From: Chloroflexota bacterium
GTDB lineage: Bacteria > Chloroflexota > Anaerolineae > Aggregatilineales > Phototrophicaceae
DNA: 37,075 nucleotides
Direction: 5' to 3'
NCBI GenBank assembly: GCA_026707745.1
Contig: JAPOWG010000058.1
Coordinates: forward strand, 1 to 37,075
Shown here: positions 1 through 7,520 of the stretch, piece by piece
Position numbering within the stretch: the stretch's first letter is position 1
How the letters are laid out: each line of letters starts with the position of its first letter
Notes under the pieces: generated by a model
Told to the model about the DNA's origin: nothing
What the model saw: only the letters and a program-made list of their open reading frames with translations
The model's database searches: none
Position numbers and translations under genes: made by a program

Positions 1-1
1 C

Positions 2-115
2 CTGCAGCCCGGCATCTCAACCCATTCCCTGAGTGTAGCGCCTGGCAGCGTCAATACTGCCTCTTCAACAGTTGGCATGGCTCAGCTTATGCAACCAGCC
101 CTCTTCGGAAGCTGA
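2..115 (+). CDS. Possible 3' end of a gene entering from the left edge
   Basis: Frame 2 is open from the window edge to a TGA at 113-115 and encodes 37 residues rich in Ser, Ala, Gly and Thr, ending in ALFGS. Composition would fit the end of a secreted or surface protein, but nothing is recognisable. Frame 1 is also open to about 330, so an open frame alone means little here. Treat as a guess. Confidence 0.2.
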   Translation: MQPGISTHSLSVAPGSVNTASSTVGMAQLMQPALFGS

Positions 116-479
116 CGTGCCGGAACTTACCAACGCCTACCCCACTTGTCCTTCTGAGACAGCCTCCCTGGATCAGTTTTGGGGGCATGTCAGGAGTTGA
201 AAGATATCGGCCCAACGTTGTGAGTTTCGGCAGTTCATTGCAAGGGCAGGCAACCGAATACCTGTTTGGCTGGTCCTCAGAATTGCCCTCGGTGGAGCCT
301 CCCAGAATTGCGCTTCATGGGAGGCTGTGATAATTTGGCCGCACCACAGCAAATCGAATCAGTTCTTACGTCTTGTGATGTTCGACGGCTGGGCGCATTG
401 CGCCCCCTTGAGGGACGTTAGACTGATCGGTTTGCTGTGGTGGCTACCAGTCGTCTACATTCACCAAGGGGGCACCGCA
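116..479. other. Intergenic stretch with an inverted repeat
   Basis: No convincing gene. A 9-base inverted repeat (agcctccca at 296-304, tgggaggct at 318-326, 13-base loop) lies about 150 bases upstream of the next gene. It has no T-run, so it is not an obvious intrinsic terminator. An in-frame GTG at 327 would extend the next gene by 51 residues, but they do not look like an export signal. Confidence 0.4.
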
Positions 480-1304
480 ATGAACGTCAAGCGCAAAATC
501 GCCGGTGTAGGTACGATTGTAGGTATTTTCGTAGCGCTCACCGCCTTCCAACTTCAGGCCCAGACACCTACGGCCACCGTAACGCCAACCCCAGTCTTGG
601 TATCCACAACTCCGCCACCAATAGCCCTCCTCTCTACGCGTCAGGCGGTCGTCAAGACCCCTAAAGACGGAGATTCCGTGGAAGTCGTGTTCACTGATAA
701 TGGGCAGGTCGCAACGGTCCACCTGGCCAGCATCAAGGCCCCAAATTTGACAGGCGAAATCGAGTGCTTTGGTCGCGAGGCGGCCGAGTACGCCGTGCAG
801 TCCTACCAAAAGAACCCTCTCATTTCGATAGAACCTGCGGGGGAAATCGAGAATAACGAGGTGGCGGGCTACATCACATTGGCAGATGGGACGCTCCTGA
901 ACGAAATCCTTGTTTTGTTTGGGTATGCTCGGTACGACAAGGGGAGGTCCGACGTTTACACGGAGCGAATTCAGACTGCGGAACAACAAAGCAAGAAGGG
1001 CAACACCGGATTGTGGCGTGTCTGCGGTGAGCCGGAACAGCCGCCTCAGCCCTGCTTCCTTTTTGCTCGTGGCGAGATTGATTCAGCGTCAAAACGAGAA
1101 TTCTTTGCGGAATATCCTGATGCCAGAGAACTACATGTTTGGTTTCGGAATGCGACATATGATCCCATCCAAAACCAAATTGCAGTGCTTTGGTCGTTAT
1201 CGATCAACGGCCTGGATTCTGGATGGCGCATGAAGGAATTCTATCGGCTGTCAGACTGTCTACGTGACAGGTCTGAGGTATTCAACAATCGTGACAACCA
1301 TTAG
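480..1304 (+). CDS. Exported protein with a degenerate staphylococcal-nuclease-like (SNase) domain
   Basis: The ATG at 480 is chosen because it has an AAGGGGG ribosome site eight bases upstream and begins an export signal (basic MNVKRK, then a hydrophobic stretch ending near Ala-Gln), followed by a Thr/Pro linker. Roughly residues 60-185 follow the SNase (thermonuclease) pattern: GDSVEVVFTDNG, VHLASIKAPN, ECFGREAAEYA, a YITLADGTLLNE strand, then GLWRVCGE. In active SNases the barrel carries Arg in 'VRL', Glu in 'TPE' and Arg in 'YGR'. Here these positions read His, Asn and a non-Arg residue. The fold may persist, but phosphodiesterase chemistry looks lost. The last ~85 residues form a separate region with two Cys (CFLFARGE...LSDCL) that I do not recognise. 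The fold call is moderate; the inactivity is inferred by eye alignment. Confidence 0.72.
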   Translation: MNVKRKIAGVGTIVGIFVALTAFQLQAQTPTATVTPTPVLVSTTPPPIALLSTRQAVVKTPKDGDSVEVVFTDNGQVATVHLASIKAPNLTGEIECFGREAAEYAVQSYQKNPLISIEPAGEIENNEVAGYITLADGTLLNEILVLFGYARYDKGRSDVYTERIQTAEQQSKKGNTGLWRVCGEPEQPPQPCFLFARGEIDSASKREFFAEYPDARELHVWFRNATYDPIQNQIAVLWSLSINGLDSGWRMKEFYRLSDCLRDRSEVFNNRDNH

Positions 1305-1320
1305 TTTCATGATAGACTCA

Positions 1321-1341
1321 GGTCCGGGTTTTGCCCGGACC
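1321..1341 (+). terminator. Hairpin after the SNase-like gene
   Basis: A perfect 8-bp stem (ggtccggg / cccggacc) with loop ttttg starts 16 bases after the stop codon. The following bases are only mildly T-rich (ttcgcattcct), so termination is likely but not textbook. Confidence 0.55.
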
Positions 1342-1448
1342 TTCGCATTCCTGTTCTGATATCATCCGACAGCAATTGCTCAAAGACAAACTCATCAATA
1401 TCCCATCAGCCCGATACCACCCAATCGGGCAATCCACCGCCCTCAATC

Positions 1449-2027
1449 ATGACCAGAAACTCTAACAACAGAGCCGACCCCGGCACTGTAATGGCCGCCA
1501 TGTTCGTCATCGTGTTTGGTGGCGTAGCCCTCTCCTTTATCGTCACCTTCGCTATTCAGTTCGCATCGTTCATGGCTTCAAGTCTTTCAAAATGGGGGGC
1601 TGACGTAGACGCCGAAGTCATGGCTGTGATCGTGGCTGCTATCCTAGCCTTTGCGCTAACTCAATACAACGCAATAAGACAATCTCGCAACCAGCTAACA
1701 TATCAGGCCGATCAACAGAGACGAGAGACTTACCACAATGTCGTCCGCCACCTCTCAAAATCACCCTTCTCTCCCGAACTCTTACAACTAGACCCCAAGC
1801 AAGACGCAACAGACACAAACAACCTCGCCTCTGGCATCATTACTTGCGGCAGCAATGATGTGATCAAGGCATTTAGAGTGTGGAGAGTCGCCAAGGAAGA
1901 GCAAGATCCGCATGTCGCTATCCTGGCGGCCGGTGATTTGCTGCTCGCTATCAGAAGAGACCTCCGATTGAACAATAAGAACATCTCCAATCAAGACTTG
2001 ATGAGATGTATCATGAAAGGAGAATGA
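1449..2027 (+). CDS. Small membrane protein of unknown function (two TM segments)
   Basis: A 192-residue protein. Two hydrophobic stretches (about residues 14-42 and 57-76) would span the membrane. The remaining ~115 residues are soluble and start with a basic, Gln-rich segment (IRQSRNQ...QADQQRRE). This resembles the layout of small bacterial proteins with two N-terminal helices and a cytoplasmic tail, but I do not recognise a family. No strong ribosome site precedes the ATG. It faces the next gene tail to tail, with 37 bases between the stops. Confidence 0.6.
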   Translation: MTRNSNNRADPGTVMAAMFVIVFGGVALSFIVTFAIQFASFMASSLSKWGADVDAEVMAVIVAAILAFALTQYNAIRQSRNQLTYQADQQRRETYHNVVRHLSKSPFSPELLQLDPKQDATDTNNLASGIITCGSNDVIKAFRVWRVAKEEQDPHVAILAAGDLLLAIRRDLRLNNKNISNQDLMRCIMKGE

Positions 2028-2064
2028 TTGGACCGCCCCGTTCCGGGACGATCCACCACTCCGG

Positions 2065-2721
2065 CTACCCGATTACCAGGCCAGCCAAGACTAGGACAAG
2101 AAATGTCCAAAAACGCCCGAATATGCGCTCCGTAAGAATCAACATCAGCAACCTCTGAGCGGACGTGTATTGTTCCAACGTACCATCCCCAAAGATCACT
2201 ATTCTGAGACGCCACCACAATGGGAGCTTTCCTACATCTCGGTTGCCAGGTGAAGCAAAGAACATCATGATCTGGTTCTTGCCGCCCTCGCGCCTATAGC
2301 AGCAGTAACACAAAGCCCCTATGGGTCCTCCATATCCATTTACATGCTTCATGGTTCCAACTTCATAACGATACGCCTGATCTTCTGGATCACAATCAGG
2401 AGGCATCAGCAATGACATGCCTTCCGAAAGCTCAAGAATAGGCCTGGGCCAATTAGGGTGACGCCGAAAAAACCTTATTTCCCTAAATGGAATTCCCTGC
2501 CAAGGCGTATAGTTTTCCTGGTTTCTTTCATCGTCATCAATGCTCCACTCCCACTCCTTCCAGCTTGTCTCCCTGCCCGCTATCTTCCTCGCCACCTTGA
2601 TTAAGAAACCTGAACGCCATAACACTTTCCAAACAGATGCCACCAGTGATGCTAGTGCGGCAAGTACAAGAATTAAAGGTGCAAACCTTTCAACTAACCC
2701 ACCCTCAGAAAAAACATCCAT
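2065..2721 (-). CDS. Membrane-anchored protein of unknown function
   Basis: A 218-residue protein on the minus strand. The ATG is preceded by AGGGG six bases upstream. Residues about 12-35 form an N-terminal membrane segment (FAPLILVLAALASLVASVW), and the last ~20 residues (FWTFLVLVLAGLVIG) form another, so the middle domain is probably held between two anchors. The middle contains a Trp-rich part (SWKEWEWSIDDD), a Cys-Cys pair (LCYCCYRREGG) and a hydrophobic strand before PGNRD. No known domain recognised. It is convergent with the preceding two-TM protein. Confidence 0.6.
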   Translation of the reverse strand: MDVFSEGGLVERFAPLILVLAALASLVASVWKVLWRSGFLIKVARKIAGRETSWKEWEWSIDDDERNQENYTPWQGIPFREIRFFRRHPNWPRPILELSEGMSLLMPPDCDPEDQAYRYEVGTMKHVNGYGGPIGALCYCCYRREGGKNQIMMFFASPGNRDVGKLPLWWRLRIVIFGDGTLEQYTSAQRLLMLILTERIFGRFWTFLVLVLAGLVIG

Positions 2722-2835
2722 GCGTCACCCCTAGTATCACCCCAACACAACTGAAACACACAGGCCTATCACATCCCAAGACGACTTATGCTGCCCAATC
2801 ATTTCTCCCCCAACATCCTCACTTCTCACACGCTG

Positions 2836-2936
2836 TGCCATCATTATCTCCATCAAGCCTTGGCAAGTAGCAGGCATGACTTCTCCCCTAATTACTCATG
2901 CCCATTTCATGCGCCTCGGTACAGTTGCGCGGACAT
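2836..2936 (+). repeat. 101-bp direct repeat, copy 1
   Basis: Begins tgccatcat and ends gcggacat. The second copy at 2998-3098 is also 101 bases and matches at roughly three quarters of positions, with conserved blocks around agcaggcat, ctcatgccca and gtacagtt. Neither copy keeps a reading frame, so this is a non-coding duplication. Confidence 0.6.
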
Positions 2937-2997
2937 GAAGGCGAGCTTGTCCGCTCGCTCGGCGAGGGCGACAGTGGGCGACCACGCTCGCATGCAA

Positions 2998-3098
2998 TGC
3001 CATCATCATCACCGTCTAGTCTCGGCAAATAGCAGGCATAATCTCTTCTCATGTTGCTCATGCCCATACTGTGCGCTTCTGTACAGTTTCGCGGACAT
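2998..3098 (+). repeat. 101-bp direct repeat, copy 2
   Basis: Partner of the copy at 2836-2936, offset by 162 bases. The equal length of the two copies suggests a segmental duplication followed by substitutions rather than a chance match. Confidence 0.6.
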
Positions 3099-3319
3099 CG
3101 CTGTGGAGTAGGAGTGGAAGCGATTGTTGGAAATGGCGTCGGCGTGAGAGTGGGCGGGCGAAGACAGTTCTTTCGTTTCGCTTACCTCTTCGCGCATTTG
3201 GTGTGCCGATTGCTATTCTGAGAATCCCAATCAGTTTCTTGCCTGTGGCCGGAGGCAGGCTTATTGCCAACTTGCCGGATTCTTCCCATTTGGTTGACCA
3301 GGGCTGATACTACGCGCAA

Positions 3320-3526
3320 TTGTCGCCCACTGCAATCATCGCCAACTTTGTGACTTTGTCCTGGCTCGTCCTGTTCTGCTTCACGACGAGAGTCGAGCAC
3401 GGGCTGCCGCGTGTACGAGCAATGACCGTCACGGTGGTTTCGTTCCTGACCGGCTGCATGCTCAGCACCATTCCTACCTATACAGTCTTGGGCATAATGG
3501 AAGCCGGGAGACTTTTTCAAGGGTGA
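3320..3526 (+). CDS. Possible 68-residue small membrane protein
   Basis: A TTG-initiated frame with two hydrophobic stretches (IIANFVTLSWLVLFCF and MTVTVVSFLTGCMLST) separated by a short charged loop. The hydrophobic pattern is protein-like, but there is no clear ribosome site and no family I know. It could be the remnant of a larger gene. Confidence 0.25.
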   Translation: MSPTAIIANFVTLSWLVLFCFTTRVEHGLPRVRAMTVTVVSFLTGCMLSTIPTYTVLGIMEAGRLFQG

Positions 3527-3901
3527 ACCCTCTTTGGTAAGGAGCAGGCAATGAGCAGATCTACGAATCGGTTGATCGCACGCTCTATTGGCGCAGTGTC
3601 ATTCGCAGTCTTAGAGTGAAAAACAGAGAAGTGTGGATTCCCCTTGACTTGCCGCTCATTCTAAGGGTTGGCAACGTAGATATATAAGCCCCTTCTGTTA
3701 CGCGCCCAGGTTTCTGCCGGCGTTGCTTTTCGAAACGCTTCTTATTTCGAAAAGTCGATGCCCAGCTTTGGGGCGGGATACTGATTGGCCGGCAAAAACG
3801 GGCTTTTGTGGAATCTGTTGGATTCATGGTAGCGTCTTCCAGATGGTGGTGAGGCATTCACCATTTCACAGTGGACTGTAGGTCGTGTTTGCGGGCGAGT
3901 A

Positions 3902-4768
3902 ATGCACTTCTTGGAATTTGTCGATACTATTCCTGACGAGGACGCCGCCAGGGAATTTGTGCGAAAGGCACGATGGCGGGATGGTGTTGTTTGTCCGACG
4001 TGTAAAGGTTTGGACGTTTTGTGGATGGAGGCCAAATGCAAGTGGCTATGCCGAAACCTTTGGTGTCATAGACAGTTCTCGGACCGAACAGGAACGCTTT
4101 TTGAGTATTCCCATATCCCGCTCCGCAAATGGCTGATCGGTATGTTTATGTTCATGGCTGATCACAGAGGGATAAGCAGTGTGCGGTTAGCGAAACTCGT
4201 GGACGTGTCGCAAAAGACAGCGTATTACCAGCTGCAACGCCTGCGCGGAGCTTGTGAGATAGATCGAGATACACTCACGGATGTCGTGGAAATCGATGAG
4301 ATGCACCTTGATGGCAAGAAGAAAAACCAACACCTGGTCAAATGGAACAGGCATTCCGGCAAGCGGTGGAAAAAGCAGGCCGTGTTGGGAGTCTTCGACC
4401 AGGGTGGACAAGTGGTGCATCTTGGCGTGACGAGTAAAGAGACCGAAATGGAGGTACTGGTTTCCACGCTTGCGCCCGGCATCGTCTCAGAGCACAAGCG
4501 CGCACATGTGTTGGGGGAAATCTGCGCCACTGACATTGAGAGCGCCTTGACGCTGTTGAAACGGATATTCAACAGCACCCAACTCAGCTGGGACAAAAAG
4601 CACGCCCAACAATACATGAACGAGGTAGCGTTCCGCATGAACGAATGCTTAAGCGGTAAGTCCACAGTGGAATCCATGCAAACCATAATTGGGAATTCGG
4701 TTAGACTCAAAACCAAGGCAGAGGTCGAACACTTAAAGAACCCATACTTCCGTCCGGTCCAGGTCTGA
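3902..4768 (+). CDS. IS1595-family transposase, catalytically damaged copy (copy 1)
   Basis: A 288-residue protein with the IS1595 layout: N-terminal alpha-helical start (FVDTIPDEDAAREFV), a zinc ribbon (CPTC...C...C), the conserved SHIPLRKWL block, a helix-turn-helix (SSVRLAKLVDVSQKTAYYQL), then the catalytic core with its first Asp in VVEIDEMHLDGKKKN. Compared with the intact copy at 6132-7052, about 20 codons are missing where the second catalytic Asp (VYTDEHS) should be: the protein runs from TLAPGIVSEHKRAH straight to VLGEI. The later HTN motif reads ATD. The frame stays open throughout, so this is an in-frame internal deletion. It is expected to be unable to transpose but may still bind DNA. 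Confidence 0.85.
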   Translation: MHFLEFVDTIPDEDAAREFVRKARWRDGVVCPTCKGLDVLWMEAKCKWLCRNLWCHRQFSDRTGTLFEYSHIPLRKWLIGMFMFMADHRGISSVRLAKLVDVSQKTAYYQLQRLRGACEIDRDTLTDVVEIDEMHLDGKKKNQHLVKWNRHSGKRWKKQAVLGVFDQGGQVVHLGVTSKETEMEVLVSTLAPGIVSEHKRAHVLGEICATDIESALTLLKRIFNSTQLSWDKKHAQQYMNEVAFRMNECLSGKSTVESMQTIIGNSVRLKTKAEVEHLKNPYFRPVQV

Positions 4769-5104
4769 CAACACAAAACGGAATGGATGATGCATCAAGT
4801 GGACGGGAAGCAAAGCCAGCCTAGCGAAAACGAAGAAAGGGGTCTTGCGCCAATTCGGTTATAGCAAGTCACTCCGTAAAGTTTCCCCATTTCAGAAATG
4901 ATTACAGGGTAGACTTCATTGACTTACCGCGCAGAAGTGACTAGGAAGGGGGAGAATGCTGGCCGACGCGCCCGTCAATTGAATTTCCTCGTTCAGTACA
5001 AAATCACTCTTCCTGGTTTGCCGATGAATTGAATTCAACTGGGACGATTCTTCCCTAAAGAAGAACTGCAGAAATCTAAGACTGAAGCCCGAACAAGCTG
5101 AAAG

Positions 5105-5131
5105 CCATCGCTAACACAGCGGTGGTTTTCT
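5105..5131 (+). terminator. Terminator-like hairpin downstream of transposase copy 1
   Basis: Stem ccatcgct / agcggtgg with loop aacac, followed by ttttct. It resembles the stronger agcggtggctc terminator that follows transposase copy 3, suggesting both are element-borne ends of related insertion sequences. Confidence 0.45.
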
Positions 5132-5181
5132 GGTTCTTAGGTATCAAAATGTGTCTTCTACGCTTTATGCTTTCGATATAC

Positions 5182-5210
5182 TTGACTTCGCAAGAGCGAA
5201 TTCATATGCT
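5182..5210 (+). promoter_or_regulatory. Sigma70-like promoter for transposase copy 2
   Basis: TTGACT (5182-5187), a 17-base spacer and TATGCT (5205-5210). The segment atacttgacttcgcaagag recurs exactly upstream of copy 3 (5953-5981), marking the conserved left part of the two elements. It lies about 135 bases before the copy 2 start codon. Confidence 0.6.
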
Positions 5211-5345
5211 TAGGGCATGCTCAGAAGAGACGTTGCAAAAAGGGACCGTGGCAACTCGCTTTTTCGGGTCTTCCGCAATTGTTTGTGCCGCTAGCTCGGA
5301 AAATGAGCGCTGACATAATCACAATACTTGACACTAGGAGGACAC

Positions 5346-5834
5346 ATGACAGAGGAGGAAAGGGAGGCCATCGTCAGAGTACTAGAGATAATTCCAGACG
5401 AGCGGACCGCCATAGAGCTCGTTGAGAGTCGTCGTTGGCCAGCTGGAATCGTCTGCCCCTACTGCGAAAGTGAACGCACCACCCGTCAGCGAAGCTACCA
5501 ATATCATCAGTGTAAGGACTGCCGGAGGAAGTTCACTTGCAGGACGAATACGATCTTCGAGAGATCCCACATTCCTATGCAAAAATGGCTCCTAGCCATC
5601 TTCTTGTTGGAAAAATACGAAAGGGGCATCAGCAGCACACAGTTGGCAAAGGTTTTGGGGATTACTCAGAAATCCGCGTGGTTCATGTTGGTCCGACTGA
5701 AAGAAGTCTACGGTTTGGAAGAATGCGTGTCGAGTGGTGAAGAGGAAGACGACGATACCAGCATCGTTGGCGGATCTAAAGACAATCGCGTCTGGGATAG
5801 GTATTTCGTAAAACGCAAGGCAAAGAGAACGTAG
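5346..5834 (+). pseudogene. Truncated IS1595 transposase: zinc ribbon and HTH only (copy 2)
   Basis: The ATG at 5346 has AGGAGG four bases upstream and gives 162 residues. The N-terminal part matches copy 3 closely (CPYCESERTTRQRSYQYHQC, CKDC, SHIPMQKWL, LAKVLGITQKSAWFML). The frame then leaves the family after the HTH: an acidic run (SSGEEEDDD) and a basic tail (YFVKRKAKRT) replace the DDE catalytic core. Only the DNA-binding half survives. It may be plain debris or a stand-alone DNA-binding product able to compete at the element ends. Its good ribosome site and promoter make expression possible. Confidence 0.75.
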
Positions 5835-5952
5835 GTCAATTTTTTGAGAGTCCGTATGAATCTTCTCCCTGTGGACAGAAAGAATCCGACATATTCGCTT
5901 CAAGTCGCATTAGAGAATGAACCATCAAAACGGACATCGGACATCTATATAC

Positions 5953-5981
5953 TTGACTTCGCAAGAGCAGTCAGGTATACT
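5953..5981 (+). promoter_or_regulatory. Sigma70-like promoter for transposase copy 3
   Basis: TTGACT (5953-5958), 17-base spacer, TATACT (5976-5981). The expected transcription start is close to the ATG at 5988, which would make a leaderless upstream reading of the transposase possible. The internal GTG at 6132 with AAGGAG is the more conventional start. Confidence 0.7.
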
Positions 5982-6131
5982 TAAGGCATGTTCAAAGGTA
6001 TTGTACTGCCAAGGACAACTATAGTCGTGAAGGGTGTTGGGTCGATATTTCTTAGCATGCGCCGCTGGCTCCTATCGATGAGCGGCAGCAAGCTCACAAT
6101 ATCGATACCCCAAAAAAGGAGCCACACGACT

Positions 6132-7052
6132 GTGAAACAAAACGGCGGCACGATCAGCACCTTTGGGTTCTTCACGAAGTTTCCAGACGAACAAACTGCA
6201 ATTAGTCATTCTGAGAGAACGCGCTGGCCGGACGGCATTCGCTGTCCCCATTGTGGGAGTCAACGCACCACGCGCCAGCGCAAGTATCAATACCATCAGT
6301 GTAAAGACTGCCGGAATAAGTTCACATTCAGGACAGGTACAGTCTTTGAACGTTCCCACATCCCCATGCAAAAGTGGCTGTACTCCATGTACTTGTTCGT
6401 AACGGCTCGAAAGGGCATCAGCAGTAGGCAACTCGCAAAGGAACTGGGAATTACGCAGAAGTCCGCTTGGTTCTTGCTCCACAGATTGCGAGAAGCGTGT
6501 GGCATCGAATCGCCTCCGCTGGAAGGTGTAGTCGAAGTGGACGAAACCTACCTGGGGGGCAAAGAGAAGAACAAACACTTCAATAAGAAGCAGAGGGCAG
6601 GACGCGGCACGATAGGCAAGACTGTGGTGATGGGGCTGCGGGAGCGCGGAGGCAGGTTGAAGGCCCAGGAGATTGCCGACACAAGCACGTCAACAATGGA
6701 AAACCACGTGTTGGAATCCGTGCATAAAGGTTCCGCAGTTTACACAGACGAACATAGCTCTTACCGATATCTGGGTGAACATTACTACCACGAAATCGTA
6801 AACCATAGCAAGAAGCAGTACGTGAGGGGTGAGGTGCACACAAACGGGGTCGAAAGTGTTTGGGCCGTCGTGAAGCGGGGCTACAACGGAATCTATCACC
6901 ATTGGAGCAGGAAACATATGCATCGCTACATTGATGAGTTTGTGTTTCGGTTCAACGAAGGAAGCGAAATGCACCACACGTTGGACCAACTTGACCTTAT
7001 CCTGGCAAACGCCGTCGGTAAGAGAATTACCTATCAGGCATTAACGAAGTGA
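6132..7052 (+). CDS. IS1595-family transposase (copy 3, intact motifs)
   Basis: From GTG 6132 (AAGGAG ten bases upstream) the protein has 306 residues, the usual size for the family. The frame is open back to ATG 5988, but those 48 extra residues do not match the family start (FFTKFPDEQTAI). Domains in order: zinc ribbon (CPHC...CKDC), SHIPMQKWL block, HTH (SSRQLAKELGITQKSAWFLL), and the DDE-type core with Asp in VVEVDETYLGGKEK, Asp in AVYTDEHSSY, and the HTNGVESVWAVVKR and HMHRYIDEFVFRFNE signatures. All catalytic motifs are present, so this copy may still be able to move itself and possibly the damaged neighbours in trans. Confidence 0.9.
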   Translation: MKQNGGTISTFGFFTKFPDEQTAISHSERTRWPDGIRCPHCGSQRTTRQRKYQYHQCKDCRNKFTFRTGTVFERSHIPMQKWLYSMYLFVTARKGISSRQLAKELGITQKSAWFLLHRLREACGIESPPLEGVVEVDETYLGGKEKNKHFNKKQRAGRGTIGKTVVMGLRERGGRLKAQEIADTSTSTMENHVLESVHKGSAVYTDEHSSYRYLGEHYYHEIVNHSKKQYVRGEVHTNGVESVWAVVKRGYNGIYHHWSRKHMHRYIDEFVFRFNEGSEMHHTLDQLDLILANAVGKRITYQALTK

Positions 7053-7142
7053 GGCTATTGCCTATGGATTGAACTGAGTCTAGAGAAAAACAGGCGATCT
7101 CTCTTCGGATCCAACAGACAGTCACTGAGGTCCGAGAAAAGG

Positions 7143-7176
7143 GAGCCACCGCAAGTAAGCGGTGGCTCTTTTCTTT
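7143..7176 (+). terminator. Strong intrinsic terminator after transposase copy 3
   Basis: Perfect 10-bp stem gagccaccgc / gcggtggctc, loop aagtaa, then ttttcttt. It ends the transposase transcript. Confidence 0.85.
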
Positions 7177-7520
7177 AGCAACACATCTTTCTTCAGCCTA
7201 TCCCAGTCTTCCACAGTGAATTCAGACCAAATCCAGATGGTCTTCCACGGTAATTCAACTCTCCGCCAAATTCGTGGTTTCGGGAACGCGTGTCACTACT
7301 GAATCTAAGGCTCTAATTCATTTGGGATCAATAGGGGCTTTTATGCCTAAGCAGCCAACCTCTAAAATGAGCGCCAACCAAGGGCAAAAACGGACAACCC
7401 TACTTGTCACTTTTTCGAGCGCGGCGTTTCTCAAAACGCCATTTGCCGCGCCTCTTGGGCCTGGAGTTCAGCACGACCCTTGCGATGATTTCTGGCGTGA
7501 CTAAGATGGGTTAGGGGAGT
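7177..7520. other. Intergenic region, no gene seen
   Basis: Short open frames only. A perfect 7-bp hairpin (ggcgttt ctca aaacgcc, 7423-7440) lies about 80 bases beyond the stop of the minus-strand kinase. It may help end that transcript but has no clear T-run. Confidence 0.4.

Larger units (their letters stand above)
2722..3901. other. Gene-poor region with direct repeats
   Basis: About 1.2 kb with no strong gene. It holds a 101-bp imperfect direct repeat (separate entries) and one weak small membrane ORF at 3320. The stretch 3530-3900 shows short open frames only and ends at the first transposase. Confidence 0.5.
5953..7176 (+). mobile_element. IS1595-family insertion sequence, most intact copy
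   Basis: Runs from the conserved promoter segment to the terminator at 7143-7176 and encodes one transposase. I could not identify terminal inverted repeats or a target-site duplication by eye, so the true ends may lie outside these limits. It is the third of three related units in the same orientation, the others being decayed. Confidence 0.55.

Noticed and set aside
5988..6131. 48-residue N-terminal extension of transposase copy 3
   Set aside because: It does not match the usual start of the family, and a better ribosome site lies at GTG 6132; kept only as an alternative.
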